Shown here in pieces: positions 51,573 through 60,563 of a stretch of 64,000 nt of DNA. The position numbers and the translations under genes were made by a program. Numbering within the stretch: position 1 is the first letter of the stretch; every line of letters begins with the position of its first letter. Below the pieces are notes generated by a model that ran no database searches, was not told the origin of the DNA, and was given only the letters and a program-made list of their open reading frames with translations. The DNA comes from Pseudomonas sp. PICF141 (GTDB lineage: Bacteria; Pseudomonadota; Gammaproteobacteria; Pseudomonadales; Pseudomonadaceae). The stretch covers positions 62,001-126,000 of the forward strand of contig NZ_MUNM01000055.1 in assembly GCF_002286815.1 (NCBI RefSeq), given 5' to 3'.

Positions 51573-51710
51573 GGTCACTCCTTTGAATTCATTTATCGCG
51601 ATGCGCTGTTCAGGCTCGCTTTGCTATGGTTGTTGTCGTGTGCCTTCGACAACGAATGGCCGTTAAGTTGTCACGGCCGAGCGAATTTTACGGAAAAAAT
51701 GGAGAAGAGA

Positions 51711-52136
51711 ATGAAAAGCTTTGTGTCACGTGCAGCATGGACTGGCCTATTACTGAGTGCTTCGATGCTGGCAACGGCTGCGACTCCGGCCCCCAAGGGT
51801 GCCGAAGTGTTTATCGTTTCTCCTGAGGACGGTGCCACGGTACCCCAGACTTTCATCGTCAAATTCGCTGTGAAAAACATAGCCTTGGCACCTGCCGGTG
51901 ATGTCACCAAAAACACGGGGCATCATCACCTACTGATCGATGCCGACAAACTGCCTGCGGCCGGTGCGCCGATCCCGACGGATGCCAACCATATGCATTT
52001 CGGCAAAGCGCAGACCCAGGCTGAAATAAAACTGGCACCGGGCAAGCACACCTTGCAGCTGGAATTGGGCGATGCCGGGCACATGCCGTTCGAGCCGCCT
52101 ATTGTTTCGAAGAAAATCACCGTGAATGTGAAATAA
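51711..52136 (+). CDS. DUF4399 exported protein
   Basis: The 141-residue protein has a signal peptide (GLLLSASMLATAATPA) and a small immunoglobulin-like domain with the phrase VFIVSPEDGATVPQTFIVKFAV and a histidine cluster HHHLLIDAD near residue 67, then NHMHFGKAQTQ and LGDAGHMPFEPPIVSKKITVNV. The histidines could bind metal, but that is conjecture. Function unknown. A GGAGAAGAG site precedes the ATG and a strong terminator follows. Monocistronic. Confidence 0.87.
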   Translation: MKSFVSRAAWTGLLLSASMLATAATPAPKGAEVFIVSPEDGATVPQTFIVKFAVKNIALAPAGDVTKNTGHHHLLIDADKLPAAGAPIPTDANHMHFGKAQTQAEIKLAPGKHTLQLELGDAGHMPFEPPIVSKKITVNVK

Positions 52137-52168
52137 AAAACGGGAGCCTCAGGGGCTCCCGTTTTTTT
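52135..52168 (+). terminator. Rho-independent terminator of the DUF4399 gene
   Basis: CGGGAGCC pairs with GGCTCCCG on a short loop, flanked by A6 before and T7 after, at the gene's stop. It could work on both strands. Confidence 0.88.
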
Positions 52169-52169
52169 A

Positions 52170-52256
52170 TAGCGGCAAGGTTTAAGCGGCAAGCTTCAAG
52201 TAGAAGCCAACGCTGACTCGGCTTGCCGCTTGTAGCTTGCCGCTCGAAGCTGCTGT
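52170..52256. repeat. Intergenic repeat (CTTGCCGCTTGAAGC type)
   Basis: Segments AAGCGGCAAGCTTCAAG and CTTGCCGCTTGTAGCTTGCCGC form an imperfect inverted structure at the serA 3' end. It resembles the copy after ssuB. Confidence 0.65.
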
Positions 52257-53485
52257 TAAAACAACACTCGGCAACGAATGGTGCCGTTGATGTGCTGCAG
52301 CTTCTCTTGCGCCATTTCCGAGTATTCGGCATCGACGTCGATCACGACGTAGCCGACTTTGTCGTTGGTCTGCAGGAACTGACCGGAAATGTTGATGCCG
52401 TTTTCGGCGAAGACCTTGTTGATCTCGCTCATCACACCCGGAATGTTCTCGTGGACGTGCAGCAAACGGTGCTTGCCAGGGTGAGCCGGCAGGGCCACTT
52501 CCGGGAAGTTCACGGACGATACCGATGTACCGTTGTCGCTGTACTTGACCAGTTTTTCCGCCACTTCCAGACCGATGTTGGCTTGCGCCTCAGCGGTAGA
52601 ACCACCGATGTGCGGGGTCAGGATCACGTTGTCCAGGCCTCGCAGCGGGCTTTCGAACTCTTCTTCGTTGGAGCGTGGCTCCACCGGGAAGACGTCGATG
52701 GCCGCGCCGATCAGGTGCTTGTCCTTGATTGCGTCCGCCAGGGCGTCCAGTTCAACCACGGTGCCGCGAGCAGCGTTGATCAGAATGCCGCCCTTCTTGA
52801 TGGCGCGGATTTCCTTCTCGCCGATCATCCACTGAGTCGCTGCGGTTTCCGGAACGTGCAGGGTGACGATGTCGGACATGCCCAGCAGCTCGTGCAGGTT
52901 GCCCACCTGGGTCGCGTTGCCCAGTGGCAGCTTGGTCACGGTGTCGTAGAAATACACCTGCATCCCCAGGCCTTCAGCCAGGACCGACAGCTGAGTACCG
53001 ATCGAGCCGTAACCGACGATGCCCAGCTTCTTGCCACGGATCTCGAAGGAGTTGGCTGCGCTCTTGATCCAGCCGCCACGGTGGCAGGAAGCGTTTTTCT
53101 CAGGGATGCCACGCAGCAACAGGATCGCCTCGGCCAATACCAGCTCGGCTACGGAACGAGTGTTGGAGTACGGAGCGTTGAATACGGCGATGCCGCGTTC
53201 GCGAGCCGCGTTGAGGTCGACCTGGTTGGTGCCGATGCAGAAACAGCCGACAGCCACCAGTTTCTTCGCGTGATCGAAGATCTCTTCGGTCAGTTGAGTG
53301 CGGGAGCGAATGCCGATGAAGTGCGCATCAGCGATCTTTTCCTTGAGCTGGGCTTCCGGCAGAGAACCTGTGAGGTACTCGATGCTGGTGTAGCCCGCCG
53401 CCTTGAGGACGTCGACAGCCGATTGGTGGACGCCTTCGAGAAGAAGGAACTTGATCTTGCTCTTATCGAGAGAAGTCTTGCTCAT
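52256..53485 (-). CDS. serA: D-3-phosphoglycerate dehydrogenase
   Basis: SerA oxidises 3-phosphoglycerate in the first step of serine synthesis and, like other bacterial SerA, also reduces 2-oxoglutarate to D-2-hydroxyglutarate. The 409-residue protein has the NAD-binding motif LGIVGYGSIGTQLSVLAEGLG, the catalytic Arg/Glu/His region ending VILTPHIGGSTAEA, and a C-terminal ACT domain for serine feedback (VLLHVHENIPGVMSEINKVFAENGINI-type). Divergent from the D-2-hydroxyglutarate dehydrogenase gene, which removes that by-product and pulls the reaction forward. Confidence 0.95.
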   Translation of the reverse strand: MSKTSLDKSKIKFLLLEGVHQSAVDVLKAAGYTSIEYLTGSLPEAQLKEKIADAHFIGIRSRTQLTEEIFDHAKKLVAVGCFCIGTNQVDLNAARERGIAVFNAPYSNTRSVAELVLAEAILLLRGIPEKNASCHRGGWIKSAANSFEIRGKKLGIVGYGSIGTQLSVLAEGLGMQVYFYDTVTKLPLGNATQVGNLHELLGMSDIVTLHVPETAATQWMIGEKEIRAIKKGGILINAARGTVVELDALADAIKDKHLIGAAIDVFPVEPRSNEEEFESPLRGLDNVILTPHIGGSTAEAQANIGLEVAEKLVKYSDNGTSVSSVNFPEVALPAHPGKHRLLHVHENIPGVMSEINKVFAENGINISGQFLQTNDKVGYVVIDVDAEYSEMAQEKLQHINGTIRCRVLF

Positions 53486-53689
53486 CTGCGTAAACCTGTA
53501 TCCCGGAGAAAATTGGCAGGAAATAGCCAGCAGACGCTGACCTGGACGGCAGGAAAGCCGTCACCGCAGAACAGCCGTTGGGCACTATCCTGCGGGGTCG
53601 GTATGCTAGCATATGCACCCCGCTAAACACTCATTCCTGCGACGTGAAGCGTTCTCAGGATGACCATGAATTGTTCGAGAGTTCTGTCG

Positions 53690-55084
53690 ATGACCGATCC
53701 TGCGCTGATTGATGAGCTGAAGACCCTGGTTGAGCCTGGCAAGGTCCTGACCGACGCCGACTCCCTGAATGCTTACGGCAAGGATTGGACCAAGCATTTC
53801 GCCCCGGCCCCGACGGCCATTGTGTTCCCCAAGACTACCGAACAGGTCCAGGCCATTGTCCGTTGGGCTAATGAACACAAGGTGGCGCTGGTGCCGTCCG
53901 GCGGTCGTACCGGGCTTTCGGCTGCCGCCGTGGCAGCCCATGGCGAAGTAGTCGTGTCTTTCGATTACATGAACCAGATCCTCGACGTGAACCTGACCGA
54001 CCGCACGGCCGTGTGTCAGCCGGGAGTGGTTACCGAGCAATTGCAGAACAAGGCCCAAGAGCACGGTTTGTACTATCCCGTGGATTTCGCGTCCGCAGGC
54101 TCCAGTCAGATTGGCGGCAATATCGGCACCAATGCCGGCGGGATCAAGGTCATTCGCTACGGCATGACCCGCAACTGGGTGGCCGGCATGAAAGTCGTCA
54201 CTGGCAAGGGCGATCTGCTGGAACTGAACAAAGACCTGATCAAGAACGCCACGGGCTACGACCTGCGTCAGCTGTTCATCGGCGCCGAAGGCACGCTGGG
54301 CTTTGTGGTCGAGGCCACCATGCGCCTGGACCGCGCACCGAAAAACCTCACCGCGATGGTCCTTGGCACCGCCGATTTCGATTCGATCATGCCGGTGTTG
54401 CATGCATTCCAGAGCAAGCTTGACCTGACCGCCTTCGAATTTTTCTCCGATAAAGCGCTGACCAAGGTCATGGCCCGCGGTGATGTGCCTGCACCATTCG
54501 AATCCGATTGCCCGTTCTACGCGCTGCTGGAATTCGAGGCGACCACCGAAGAAGTGGCCAATCATGCCCTGGAAACCTTCGAGCACTGCGTCGAGCAAGG
54601 CTGGGTACTGGACGGCGTGATGAGCCAGAGCGAAACCCAGTTGCACAATCTATGGAAATTGCGCGAGTACATCTCCGAAACCATTTCCCACTGGACGCCG
54701 TACAAGAACGACATTTCGGTCACTGTGTCGAAAGTCCCGGCGTTCCTGAAAGAAATCGACGCGATCGTCGGCGAACACTACCCCGATTTCGAAATTGTCT
54801 GGTTCGGTCACATCGGCGACGGCAACCTGCATTTGAATATCCTTAAGCCGGACAACCTGAGCAAGGACGAGTTCTTCGCCAAGTGCGCGACCGTCAACAA
54901 GTGGGTGTTCGAAACCGTGGAGAAGTACAACGGTTCGATTTCCGCCGAACACGGCGTGGGCATGACCAAGCGTGATTACTTGACCTACAGTCGCTCGCCG
55001 GTTGAGATCGAGTACATGAAAGCCGTCAAAGCGGTGTTCGACCCGAACGGCATCATGAACCCGGGCAAGATTTTCGCTGTTTGA
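53690..55084 (+). CDS. D-2-hydroxyglutarate dehydrogenase, FAD-linked
   Basis: The 464-residue flavoprotein has the PCMH FAD-binding domain (VPSGGRTGLSAAAVA, IGGNIGTNAGGIKVIRYG, FIGAEGTLGFVVEATMRL) and a C-terminal FAD-oxidase domain with WFGHIGDGNLHLNI and AEHGVGMTKRDYL. In Pseudomonas the enzyme next to serA oxidises D-2-hydroxyglutarate and passes electrons to the respiratory chain through electron-transfer flavoprotein. I chose the ATG at 53690 for the usual 464-residue length; an upstream ATG at 53660 would add ten residues. Its gene is divergent from serA. Confidence 0.9.
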   Translation: MTDPALIDELKTLVEPGKVLTDADSLNAYGKDWTKHFAPAPTAIVFPKTTEQVQAIVRWANEHKVALVPSGGRTGLSAAAVAAHGEVVVSFDYMNQILDVNLTDRTAVCQPGVVTEQLQNKAQEHGLYYPVDFASAGSSQIGGNIGTNAGGIKVIRYGMTRNWVAGMKVVTGKGDLLELNKDLIKNATGYDLRQLFIGAEGTLGFVVEATMRLDRAPKNLTAMVLGTADFDSIMPVLHAFQSKLDLTAFEFFSDKALTKVMARGDVPAPFESDCPFYALLEFEATTEEVANHALETFEHCVEQGWVLDGVMSQSETQLHNLWKLREYISETISHWTPYKNDISVTVSKVPAFLKEIDAIVGEHYPDFEIVWFGHIGDGNLHLNILKPDNLSKDEFFAKCATVNKWVFETVEKYNGSISAEHGVGMTKRDYLTYSRSPVEIEYMKAVKAVFDPNGIMNPGKIFAV

Positions 55085-55107
55085 ATCACTGAATCAGGAG
55101 TCGGTCA

Positions 55108-55773
55108 ATGAGCTATCAGCACCAGTATGTCGACGGCACGCGCATTCACTTCCCGTTGGGCAAAGTGGTGTGCATCGGCCGTAACTACGCCGAACACGCC
55201 AAGGAACTGGACAACCCGGTGCCTACTGAACCGCTTCTGTTCATCAAGCCGGGCAGTTGCGTGGTGCCGCTGGAAGGCGGTTTCAGCATTCCGACCGAAC
55301 GTGGCTCGGTGCATTACGAAGCGGAAATCGCTGTGTTGATCGGCAAGCCACTGTCGACCAAACCGAGCCGTGAAGAAGTACTGGATGCCATCTCGGGCAT
55401 CGCTCCGGCGCTGGACCTGACCCTGCGCGACAAGCAGGCCGAGCTGAAAGCCAAGGGCCTGCCGTGGGAAATCGCCAAGTCCTTCGACGGAGCGGCAGTG
55501 ATTGCGCCGTTCGTGGCAAGCAGCACCTTCGCCGATCTGGCCGACATCGGCATCCGCCTGACCATCAATGGTGAAGTGCGCCAGGACGGCAATAGCAAGG
55601 ACATGCTCAATCCGATCGTGCCGATGATCCAGTACATGGCTGGCTGCTTTTCGCTGCAGGCCGGTGACGTGATCCTCACCGGTACGCCGATGGGCGTTGG
55701 CCCGTTGAATGTCGGTGACGAACTGGTGCTCGAGCTGCCAGGCGTCAGCCGCTTCACCAGCAGCGTGCGCTAA
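55108..55773 (+). CDS. Fumarylacetoacetate hydrolase-fold protein
   Basis: The 221-residue protein has the FAH C-terminal-type fold, with the metal ligand segments GRNYAEHAKEL, HYEAEIAVLIGKP and GDVILTGTPMGVGPL. Relatives act as acylpyruvases or oxaloacetate decarboxylases on small keto acids. It is 23 bases after the D-2-hydroxyglutarate dehydrogenase gene with an AGGAG site, so a link to keto-acid removal is plausible. Specific substrate not determined. Confidence 0.88.
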   Translation: MSYQHQYVDGTRIHFPLGKVVCIGRNYAEHAKELDNPVPTEPLLFIKPGSCVVPLEGGFSIPTERGSVHYEAEIAVLIGKPLSTKPSREEVLDAISGIAPALDLTLRDKQAELKAKGLPWEIAKSFDGAAVIAPFVASSTFADLADIGIRLTINGEVRQDGNSKDMLNPIVPMIQYMAGCFSLQAGDVILTGTPMGVGPLNVGDELVLELPGVSRFTSSVR

Positions 55774-55779
55774 AAAAGC

Positions 55780-55847
55780 AAAAGATCGCAGCCTTCGGCA
55801 GCTCCTACACCAATCTCTGTAGGAGCTGCCGAAGGCTGCGATCTTTT
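55780..55847. repeat. REP pair (GGAGCTGCCGAAGGCTGCGATC type)
   Basis: Perfect 30-base inverted arms at 55780-55809 and 55818-55847 on an 8-base loop, six bases after the FAH-fold gene. It may also act as the operon's 3' boundary. Confidence 0.9.
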
Positions 55848-55986
55848 GATCTTGGCCGCCCGCACAGGGCAATCCCGCCATTTCCCGTTTTTTTCACATC
55901 TTTTCCGGATAATTCCCAGGCTTCTGGCGTCTGAGCCAGTCCAATGTGCTATTACCCAAGCCTGAATTTCTGGAACGCACCCCCGC

Positions 55987-56916
55987 ATGGCCACCCAACC
56001 GCTGTCCAAGCTGAAAACTGCTCGCCGCTCGCGCTTTGTCATGCGTTGGTATTCCTGGCTTTTGCTGGTGGCGGCTGCTGTGTATGGCCTCGCCGTTGCG
56101 ATGCACTGGGATGATCGCGGCGTGCTCTGGGTGATGGAGCGTTTCGAAAGCCCGGCTGAACGAAAAGAAAGTATCTGGCTGCCGGATTACCGGGCAGTGA
56201 TCGACGCCAAGTTGCTGCCGGGCATGGAAAGGGACGAAGCGTCAGACGTCACTTATGACCCTCAGACCAAAACCCTGTTTGCGGTGATGGGCAAGAAGCC
56301 GTTTCTGGTAGAGCTGACATTACAGGGCGATGTGTTGCGCAAAATGCCATTGGTGGGCTGGGGTAACCCGGAAGGCGTGGCGGCCATGGGCAATGGTTTG
56401 CTGGCAATCACCGATGAGCGCAAACACTTGCTTTCCATCGTCAAGGTTGAGGCCGATACTCGAGAACTGAATATCGACAGTTTCCCGAAATACGATTTGG
56501 GCCCGTCGAAAGATCAGAATAAAGCCTTCGAGGCGATCGTCTGGGATGCGCCTAACCAGCGACTGCTGCTGGGCGAAGAGCGTCCGCCAGCATTGTTCAG
56601 CTGGAAAAGCGATGGCAGTCAAATCCTCAAGGGCGACAAGCAAAAGCTGTCCGGCGATGCATTGGATATCCGCAACCTGTCGGCCCTGGCGATTGATCCG
56701 CGCACGGGCCATACCCTCGTACTGTCCGCCGATTCGCATCTGTTGCTGGAATTGGACGAGAATGGCGAGCAGGTCAGTTTCATGACCCTGTTGGGTGGTT
56801 TCAATGGCTTGAAAAAAACCATTCCCCGAGCCGAAGGCGTGACCGTGGACGAGGCGGGCACGTTGTACATGGTGAGTGAGCCGAACCTGTTCTATCGCTT
56901 CGAAAAACAACGGTAG
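55987..56916 (+). CDS. SdiA-regulated-domain (YjiK-like) membrane protein, copy 1
   Basis: The 309-residue protein has an N-terminal anchor (WYSWLLLVAAAVYGLAVAM) and a periplasmic beta-propeller of the SdiA-regulated family, with DVTYDPQTKTLFAVMGKKPFLVELTLQG, NKAFEAIVWDAPNQRLLLGEER and EGVTVDEAGTLYMVSEPNLFYRF. Function unknown, though the propeller fold often binds ligands or acts as a lactonase. The second copy lies 97 bases downstream with the same architecture. Its ATG has a weak ribosome binding site. Confidence 0.86.
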   Translation: MATQPLSKLKTARRSRFVMRWYSWLLLVAAAVYGLAVAMHWDDRGVLWVMERFESPAERKESIWLPDYRAVIDAKLLPGMERDEASDVTYDPQTKTLFAVMGKKPFLVELTLQGDVLRKMPLVGWGNPEGVAAMGNGLLAITDERKHLLSIVKVEADTRELNIDSFPKYDLGPSKDQNKAFEAIVWDAPNQRLLLGEERPPALFSWKSDGSQILKGDKQKLSGDALDIRNLSALAIDPRTGHTLVLSADSHLLLELDENGEQVSFMTLLGGFNGLKKTIPRAEGVTVDEAGTLYMVSEPNLFYRFEKQR

Positions 56917-57013
56917 GCGTTCGGTAATTGTGGTCAAAGGCCATTGGCCATTAAGCTTGAATTCATACTGCCGTGGTATTTCATTCGCCCGTCTTGTTTC
57001 CGAGCCCGCCTGA

Positions 57014-57931
57014 ATGCGCCGACTTGCCCGCCCCAAACCCCTGATGCTGATCCTGTCGGTCATTGCGCTGATTGTGCTGATTGCCATTGGCCAATACCTG
57101 CGCCTGTTCGAGCGCACCTGGTTCAATGTGCAAACGCTATGGCAGCCGATGAATGCCCAGTCGATTGGCCTGGATCAATATCAGGTCGTGGTCGAGGCGC
57201 GAGCCATCGAGGGGCTGGACGATGATGTTTCGGCACTGACTTTCGATCCCGTGCGCAAAAGCCTGTTCACGGTGACCAACAAAAATGCCGAGCTGATCGA
57301 ATTGTCCCTGGAAGGCAAAATCCTGCGGCGTGTGGCGCTGATCGGGTTTGGCGATCCGGAGGCGGTGGAGTTCATCAGCGCTGACACGTACGTGATCACC
57401 GACGAACGCCAGCAACGGTTGATCAAGATTCATCTGGAGGCGGACACGACCTTCCTCGATGCTGCTGATGCTGAACAGATCACGCTCGGTGTGCACATGC
57501 GTGGCAACAAGGGGTTCGAAGGATTGGCCTATGACTCGGTGGGCAAGCGCTTGTTCGTCGCCAAGGAACGCGACCCGATGCTGATCTACGAAGTGCAGGG
57601 TTTTCCGCACTACAACCCGGAGAAGTCCTACGCGGTGCATGTGGTGAACAACCCCAAGCGCGATGCCGGGATGTTCGTGCGAGACCTGTCGAGCCTGCAA
57701 TACGACGAGCGTAGCGGCCATTTGCTGGCGCTGTCCGATGAATCGCGGTTGATTCTGGAGCTGGACGTCGACGGGCGACCACTGACCACCCTGTCACTGA
57801 GCAAGGGGCGTCAAGGGTTGCAGAAAACGGTGCCGCAAGCGGAAGGCATCGCCATGGACGACGACGGTACCCTGTACCTCGTCAGCGAGCCGAACCTGTT
57901 CTACGTCTTCAAAAAACCAACGCAACCCTGA
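57014..57931 (+). CDS. SdiA-regulated-domain (YjiK-like) membrane protein, copy 2
   Basis: The 305-residue paralogue has an N-terminal anchor (LILSVIALIVLIAIGQYL) and the same propeller pattern: DDVSALTFDPVRKSLFTVTN, KGFEGLAYDSVGKRLFVAKERDP and EGIAMDDDGTLYLVSEPNLFYVF. It shares perhaps a third of residues with copy 1 by eye, mostly in the blade signatures, so duplication is old. It probably shares the compartment and role of copy 1. Function unknown. Confidence 0.86.
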   Translation: MRRLARPKPLMLILSVIALIVLIAIGQYLRLFERTWFNVQTLWQPMNAQSIGLDQYQVVVEARAIEGLDDDVSALTFDPVRKSLFTVTNKNAELIELSLEGKILRRVALIGFGDPEAVEFISADTYVITDERQQRLIKIHLEADTTFLDAADAEQITLGVHMRGNKGFEGLAYDSVGKRLFVAKERDPMLIYEVQGFPHYNPEKSYAVHVVNNPKRDAGMFVRDLSSLQYDERSGHLLALSDESRLILELDVDGRPLTTLSLSKGRQGLQKTVPQAEGIAMDDDGTLYLVSEPNLFYVFKKPTQP

Positions 57932-57945
57932 TCAGCACCCATACC

Positions 57946-58044
57946 CCCTGTAGGAGCGAAGCTTGCTCGCGAAGGCGGCGCATCAGTCAATAGAGACGTC
58001 GACTGATACGCCGCCTTCGCGAGCAAGCTTCGCTCCTACAGGGG
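57946..58044. repeat. REP pair (GTAGGAGCGAAGCTTGCTCGCGAAGGCGGC type)
   Basis: The arms CCTGTAGGAGCGAAGCTTGC and onward, and their complement up to 58044, are long (about 40 bases, nearly perfect) and include the inner GCGAAGGCGGC part. It lies between convergent SdiA-regulated copy 2 and rpiA. Confidence 0.88.
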
Positions 58045-58057
58045 TTTTGTGTTTGGC

Positions 58058-58732
58058 TTACTCGGCGCGCAGGGTTTTCACGCCTTCGCTCGTGCCCAGC
58101 AGCAACAAATCAGCCGGGCGGGCCGCGAACAGGCCGTTGGTGACCACGCCGACGATGGCATTGATCTGAGTTTCCAGCTCCACCGGATTGGTGATCTGCA
58201 TGTTGAACACATCGAGGATGATGTTGCCGTTGTCGGTCAGTACGCCTTCACGGTAAACCGGGTCGCCGCCGAGCTTCACCAGTTGGCGGGCGACGTGGCT
58301 GCGGGCCATCGGGATCACTTCCACCGGCAACGGGAACGCACCGAGCACCGGCACCAGTTTGCTGGCGTCGGCGATGCAGATGAAGGTCTTGGCCACGGCT
58401 GCAACAATCTTTTCGCGGGTCAGGGCCGCGCCACCGCCCTTGATCAGGTGCAGGTGCTCATCGCTTTCGTCGGCGCCATCGACGTAGAACTCCAGGTCGC
58501 TGACGGTATTGAGCTCATACACCGGAATGCCGTGGCCTTTGAGGCGGGCGGCGGTGGCTTCGGAGCTGGCGACCGCGCCATCGAACGCGCTTTTGTGCTT
58601 GGCCAGGGCATCGATGAAGCAATTGGCGGTGGAGCCGGTGCCGACCCCGACGATGCTCTTGTCATCGAGTTTCGGAAGGATGAAGTCGACGGCGGCCTGA
58701 GCCACTGCCTGTTTGAGTTGATCCTGGGTCAT
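58058..58732 (-). CDS. rpiA: Ribose-5-phosphate isomerase A
   Basis: RpiA interconverts ribose 5-phosphate and ribulose 5-phosphate in the pentose phosphate pathway. The 224-residue protein has the phosphate loop VGVGTGSTANCFIDAL, the catalytic region YVDGADESDEHLHLIKGGGAALTREKIVA and C-terminal NGLFAARPADLLLLGTSEG. The ATG at 58732 is the normal start; an upstream open extension is not used. Divergent from ilvA. Confidence 0.95.
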   Translation of the reverse strand: MTQDQLKQAVAQAAVDFILPKLDDKSIVGVGTGSTANCFIDALAKHKSAFDGAVASSEATAARLKGHGIPVYELNTVSDLEFYVDGADESDEHLHLIKGGGAALTREKIVAAVAKTFICIADASKLVPVLGAFPLPVEVIPMARSHVARQLVKLGGDPVYREGVLTDNGNIILDVFNMQITNPVELETQINAIVGVVTNGLFAARPADLLLLGTSEGVKTLRAE

Positions 58733-58844
58733 GCGGGCTCCGAAGTGCCGAAAAGGGGGACGAAAGGCCGGCATTATAGGCCTCGCGATGGGGAAGGTCA
58801 TTGCCCGATTGGCGGGTCAAATGCACGCGCAAGACAACTGATTA

Positions 58845-58939
58845 ACTGTAGGAGCGAGGCTTGCCCGCGAAGAGGTTGTCATATCCAGCATAAATATTGG
58901 CAGTAAGATAGCTTTCGCGGGCAAGCCTCGCTCCTACAA
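58845..58939. repeat. REP pair (GGAGCGAGGCTTGCCCGCGAA type)
   Basis: Inverted arms TGTAGGAGCGAGGCTTGCCC (left) and the complement up to 58939, about 25 bases each, between divergent rpiA and ilvA. Confidence 0.88.
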
Positions 58940-59009
58940 GTGTGGTCGCCCGCCCAAAAGCCGGGTTAGACTCCTTGGCCCTGCCCAACCCGCTCAGTGA
59001 TGCTTTCCG

Positions 59010-60524
59010 ATGCTCGAACAGTACGTCAAAAAGATCCTCACCTCGCGCGTTTATGACGTTGCCGTAGAAACCCCATTGCAGACTGCCCGCCAGCTTTCCG
59101 AGCGGCTGGGCAACGATATCTGGCTCAAGCGTGAAGACTTGCAGCCAGTGTTCTCGTTCAAAATTCGCGGCGCCTATAACAAGCTCACGCAACTGAGCGA
59201 TGAAGAGCGTGCTCGTGGCGTGGTCACCGCATCGGCGGGCAACCATGCGCAAGGCCTGGCCCTGGCGGCCAAGGTTCTGGGCGTGAAAGCGACCATCGTG
59301 ATGCCCAAGACCACTCCGGAAATCAAGGTCGAAGGCGTGCGCTCGCGCGGCGGCAAAGTGGTGCTGCACGGGGACTCGTTCCCGGAAGCCCTGGCCTACT
59401 CGCTGAAACTGGTCGACGAAAAAGGCTATGTCTACATTCACCCTTACGATGATCCCCACACCATTGCCGGGCAGGGCACGGTGGCCATGGAGATTCTGCG
59501 CCAGCACCCGGGGCGTCTGGATGCGATCTTCGTTCCGGTGGGCGGCGGCGGGCTGATCGCCGGGATCGCGGCCTACGTGAAATACCTGCGCCCGGAGATC
59601 AAAATCATCGGTGTCGAACCGGATGATTCCAACTGCCTGCAAGCCGCGATGGCGGCCGGCGAGCGCGTGGTTTTGCCGACCGTGGGTCTTTTCGCCGACG
59701 GCGTCGCAGTGGCGCAGATTGGCCAGCACACGTTTGATATCTGCAAAGACTATGTAGATGAAGTGATCACTGTCAGCACCGACGAGATCTGTGCGGCAAT
59801 CAAGGATATCTACGACGATACCCGCTCGATCACAGAACCCGCCGGTGCCTTGGGCGTAGCCGGGATCAAGAAGTACGTTGAGCAACGCGGTATCACGGGG
59901 CATACCTTCGTGGCCATCGACTCCGGCGCCAACGTCAATTTCGACCGCTTGCGCCACGTGGCCGAGCGCGCTGAACTGGGCGAGGGCCGCGAAGCCATCA
60001 TCGCCGTGACCATTCCCGAGAAACCGGGTAGCTTCAAGGCGTTCTGCGAAGCCATCGGCAAGCGCCAGATCACCGAATTCAACTACCGCTACAACACCGG
60101 CAGCGAAGCGCACATCTTTGTCGGCGTGCAGACGCATCCGGAAAGCGACCCGCGCAGTGCGCTGCTCGCCAGCCTCACCGAACAGGGTTTTCCGGTGCTC
60201 GACCTGACCGACAACGAACTGGCCAAGTTACACATTCGCCACATGGTCGGCGGGCGTGCTGTCCATGTGGTCGATGAAGTGGTGCTGCGCTTCGAATTCC
60301 CGGAGCGTCCGGGTGCGTTGTTCAACTTCCTCAACAAACTCGGCGGGCGCTGGAACATTTCGATGTTTCATTACCGTAACCACGGCGCGGCCGATGGCCG
60401 TGTGGTCGCGGGGCTGCAAGTGCCGCACGACGAGCGGCATCTGGTACCGGCCGCGCTGGAGGAAATCGGTTACCCGTACTGGGACGAAAGCGACAACCCG
60501 GCCTATCTGCTGTTTCTCGGCTGA
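59010..60524 (+). CDS. ilvA: Threonine deaminase, biosynthetic
   Basis: IlvA deaminates threonine to 2-oxobutyrate, the first isoleucine-specific step. The 504-residue protein has the PLP lysine Lys51 in FSFKIRGAYNKL, the SAGNHAQGLAL and VGGGGLIAGIA cofactor loops, and two C-terminal ACT-like domains (residues about 325-500) that sense isoleucine and valine. Two such domains mark the feedback-controlled biosynthetic form. It starts with ATG at 59010. Single gene, divergent from rpiA. Confidence 0.95.
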   Translation: MLEQYVKKILTSRVYDVAVETPLQTARQLSERLGNDIWLKREDLQPVFSFKIRGAYNKLTQLSDEERARGVVTASAGNHAQGLALAAKVLGVKATIVMPKTTPEIKVEGVRSRGGKVVLHGDSFPEALAYSLKLVDEKGYVYIHPYDDPHTIAGQGTVAMEILRQHPGRLDAIFVPVGGGGLIAGIAAYVKYLRPEIKIIGVEPDDSNCLQAAMAAGERVVLPTVGLFADGVAVAQIGQHTFDICKDYVDEVITVSTDEICAAIKDIYDDTRSITEPAGALGVAGIKKYVEQRGITGHTFVAIDSGANVNFDRLRHVAERAELGEGREAIIAVTIPEKPGSFKAFCEAIGKRQITEFNYRYNTGSEAHIFVGVQTHPESDPRSALLASLTEQGFPVLDLTDNELAKLHIRHMVGGRAVHVVDEVVLRFEFPERPGALFNFLNKLGGRWNISMFHYRNHGAADGRVVAGLQVPHDERHLVPAALEEIGYPYWDESDNPAYLLFLG

Positions 60525-60563
60525 GCGGCTACGCTGATCGGCAGGCCATAAGGAAATCGAACA

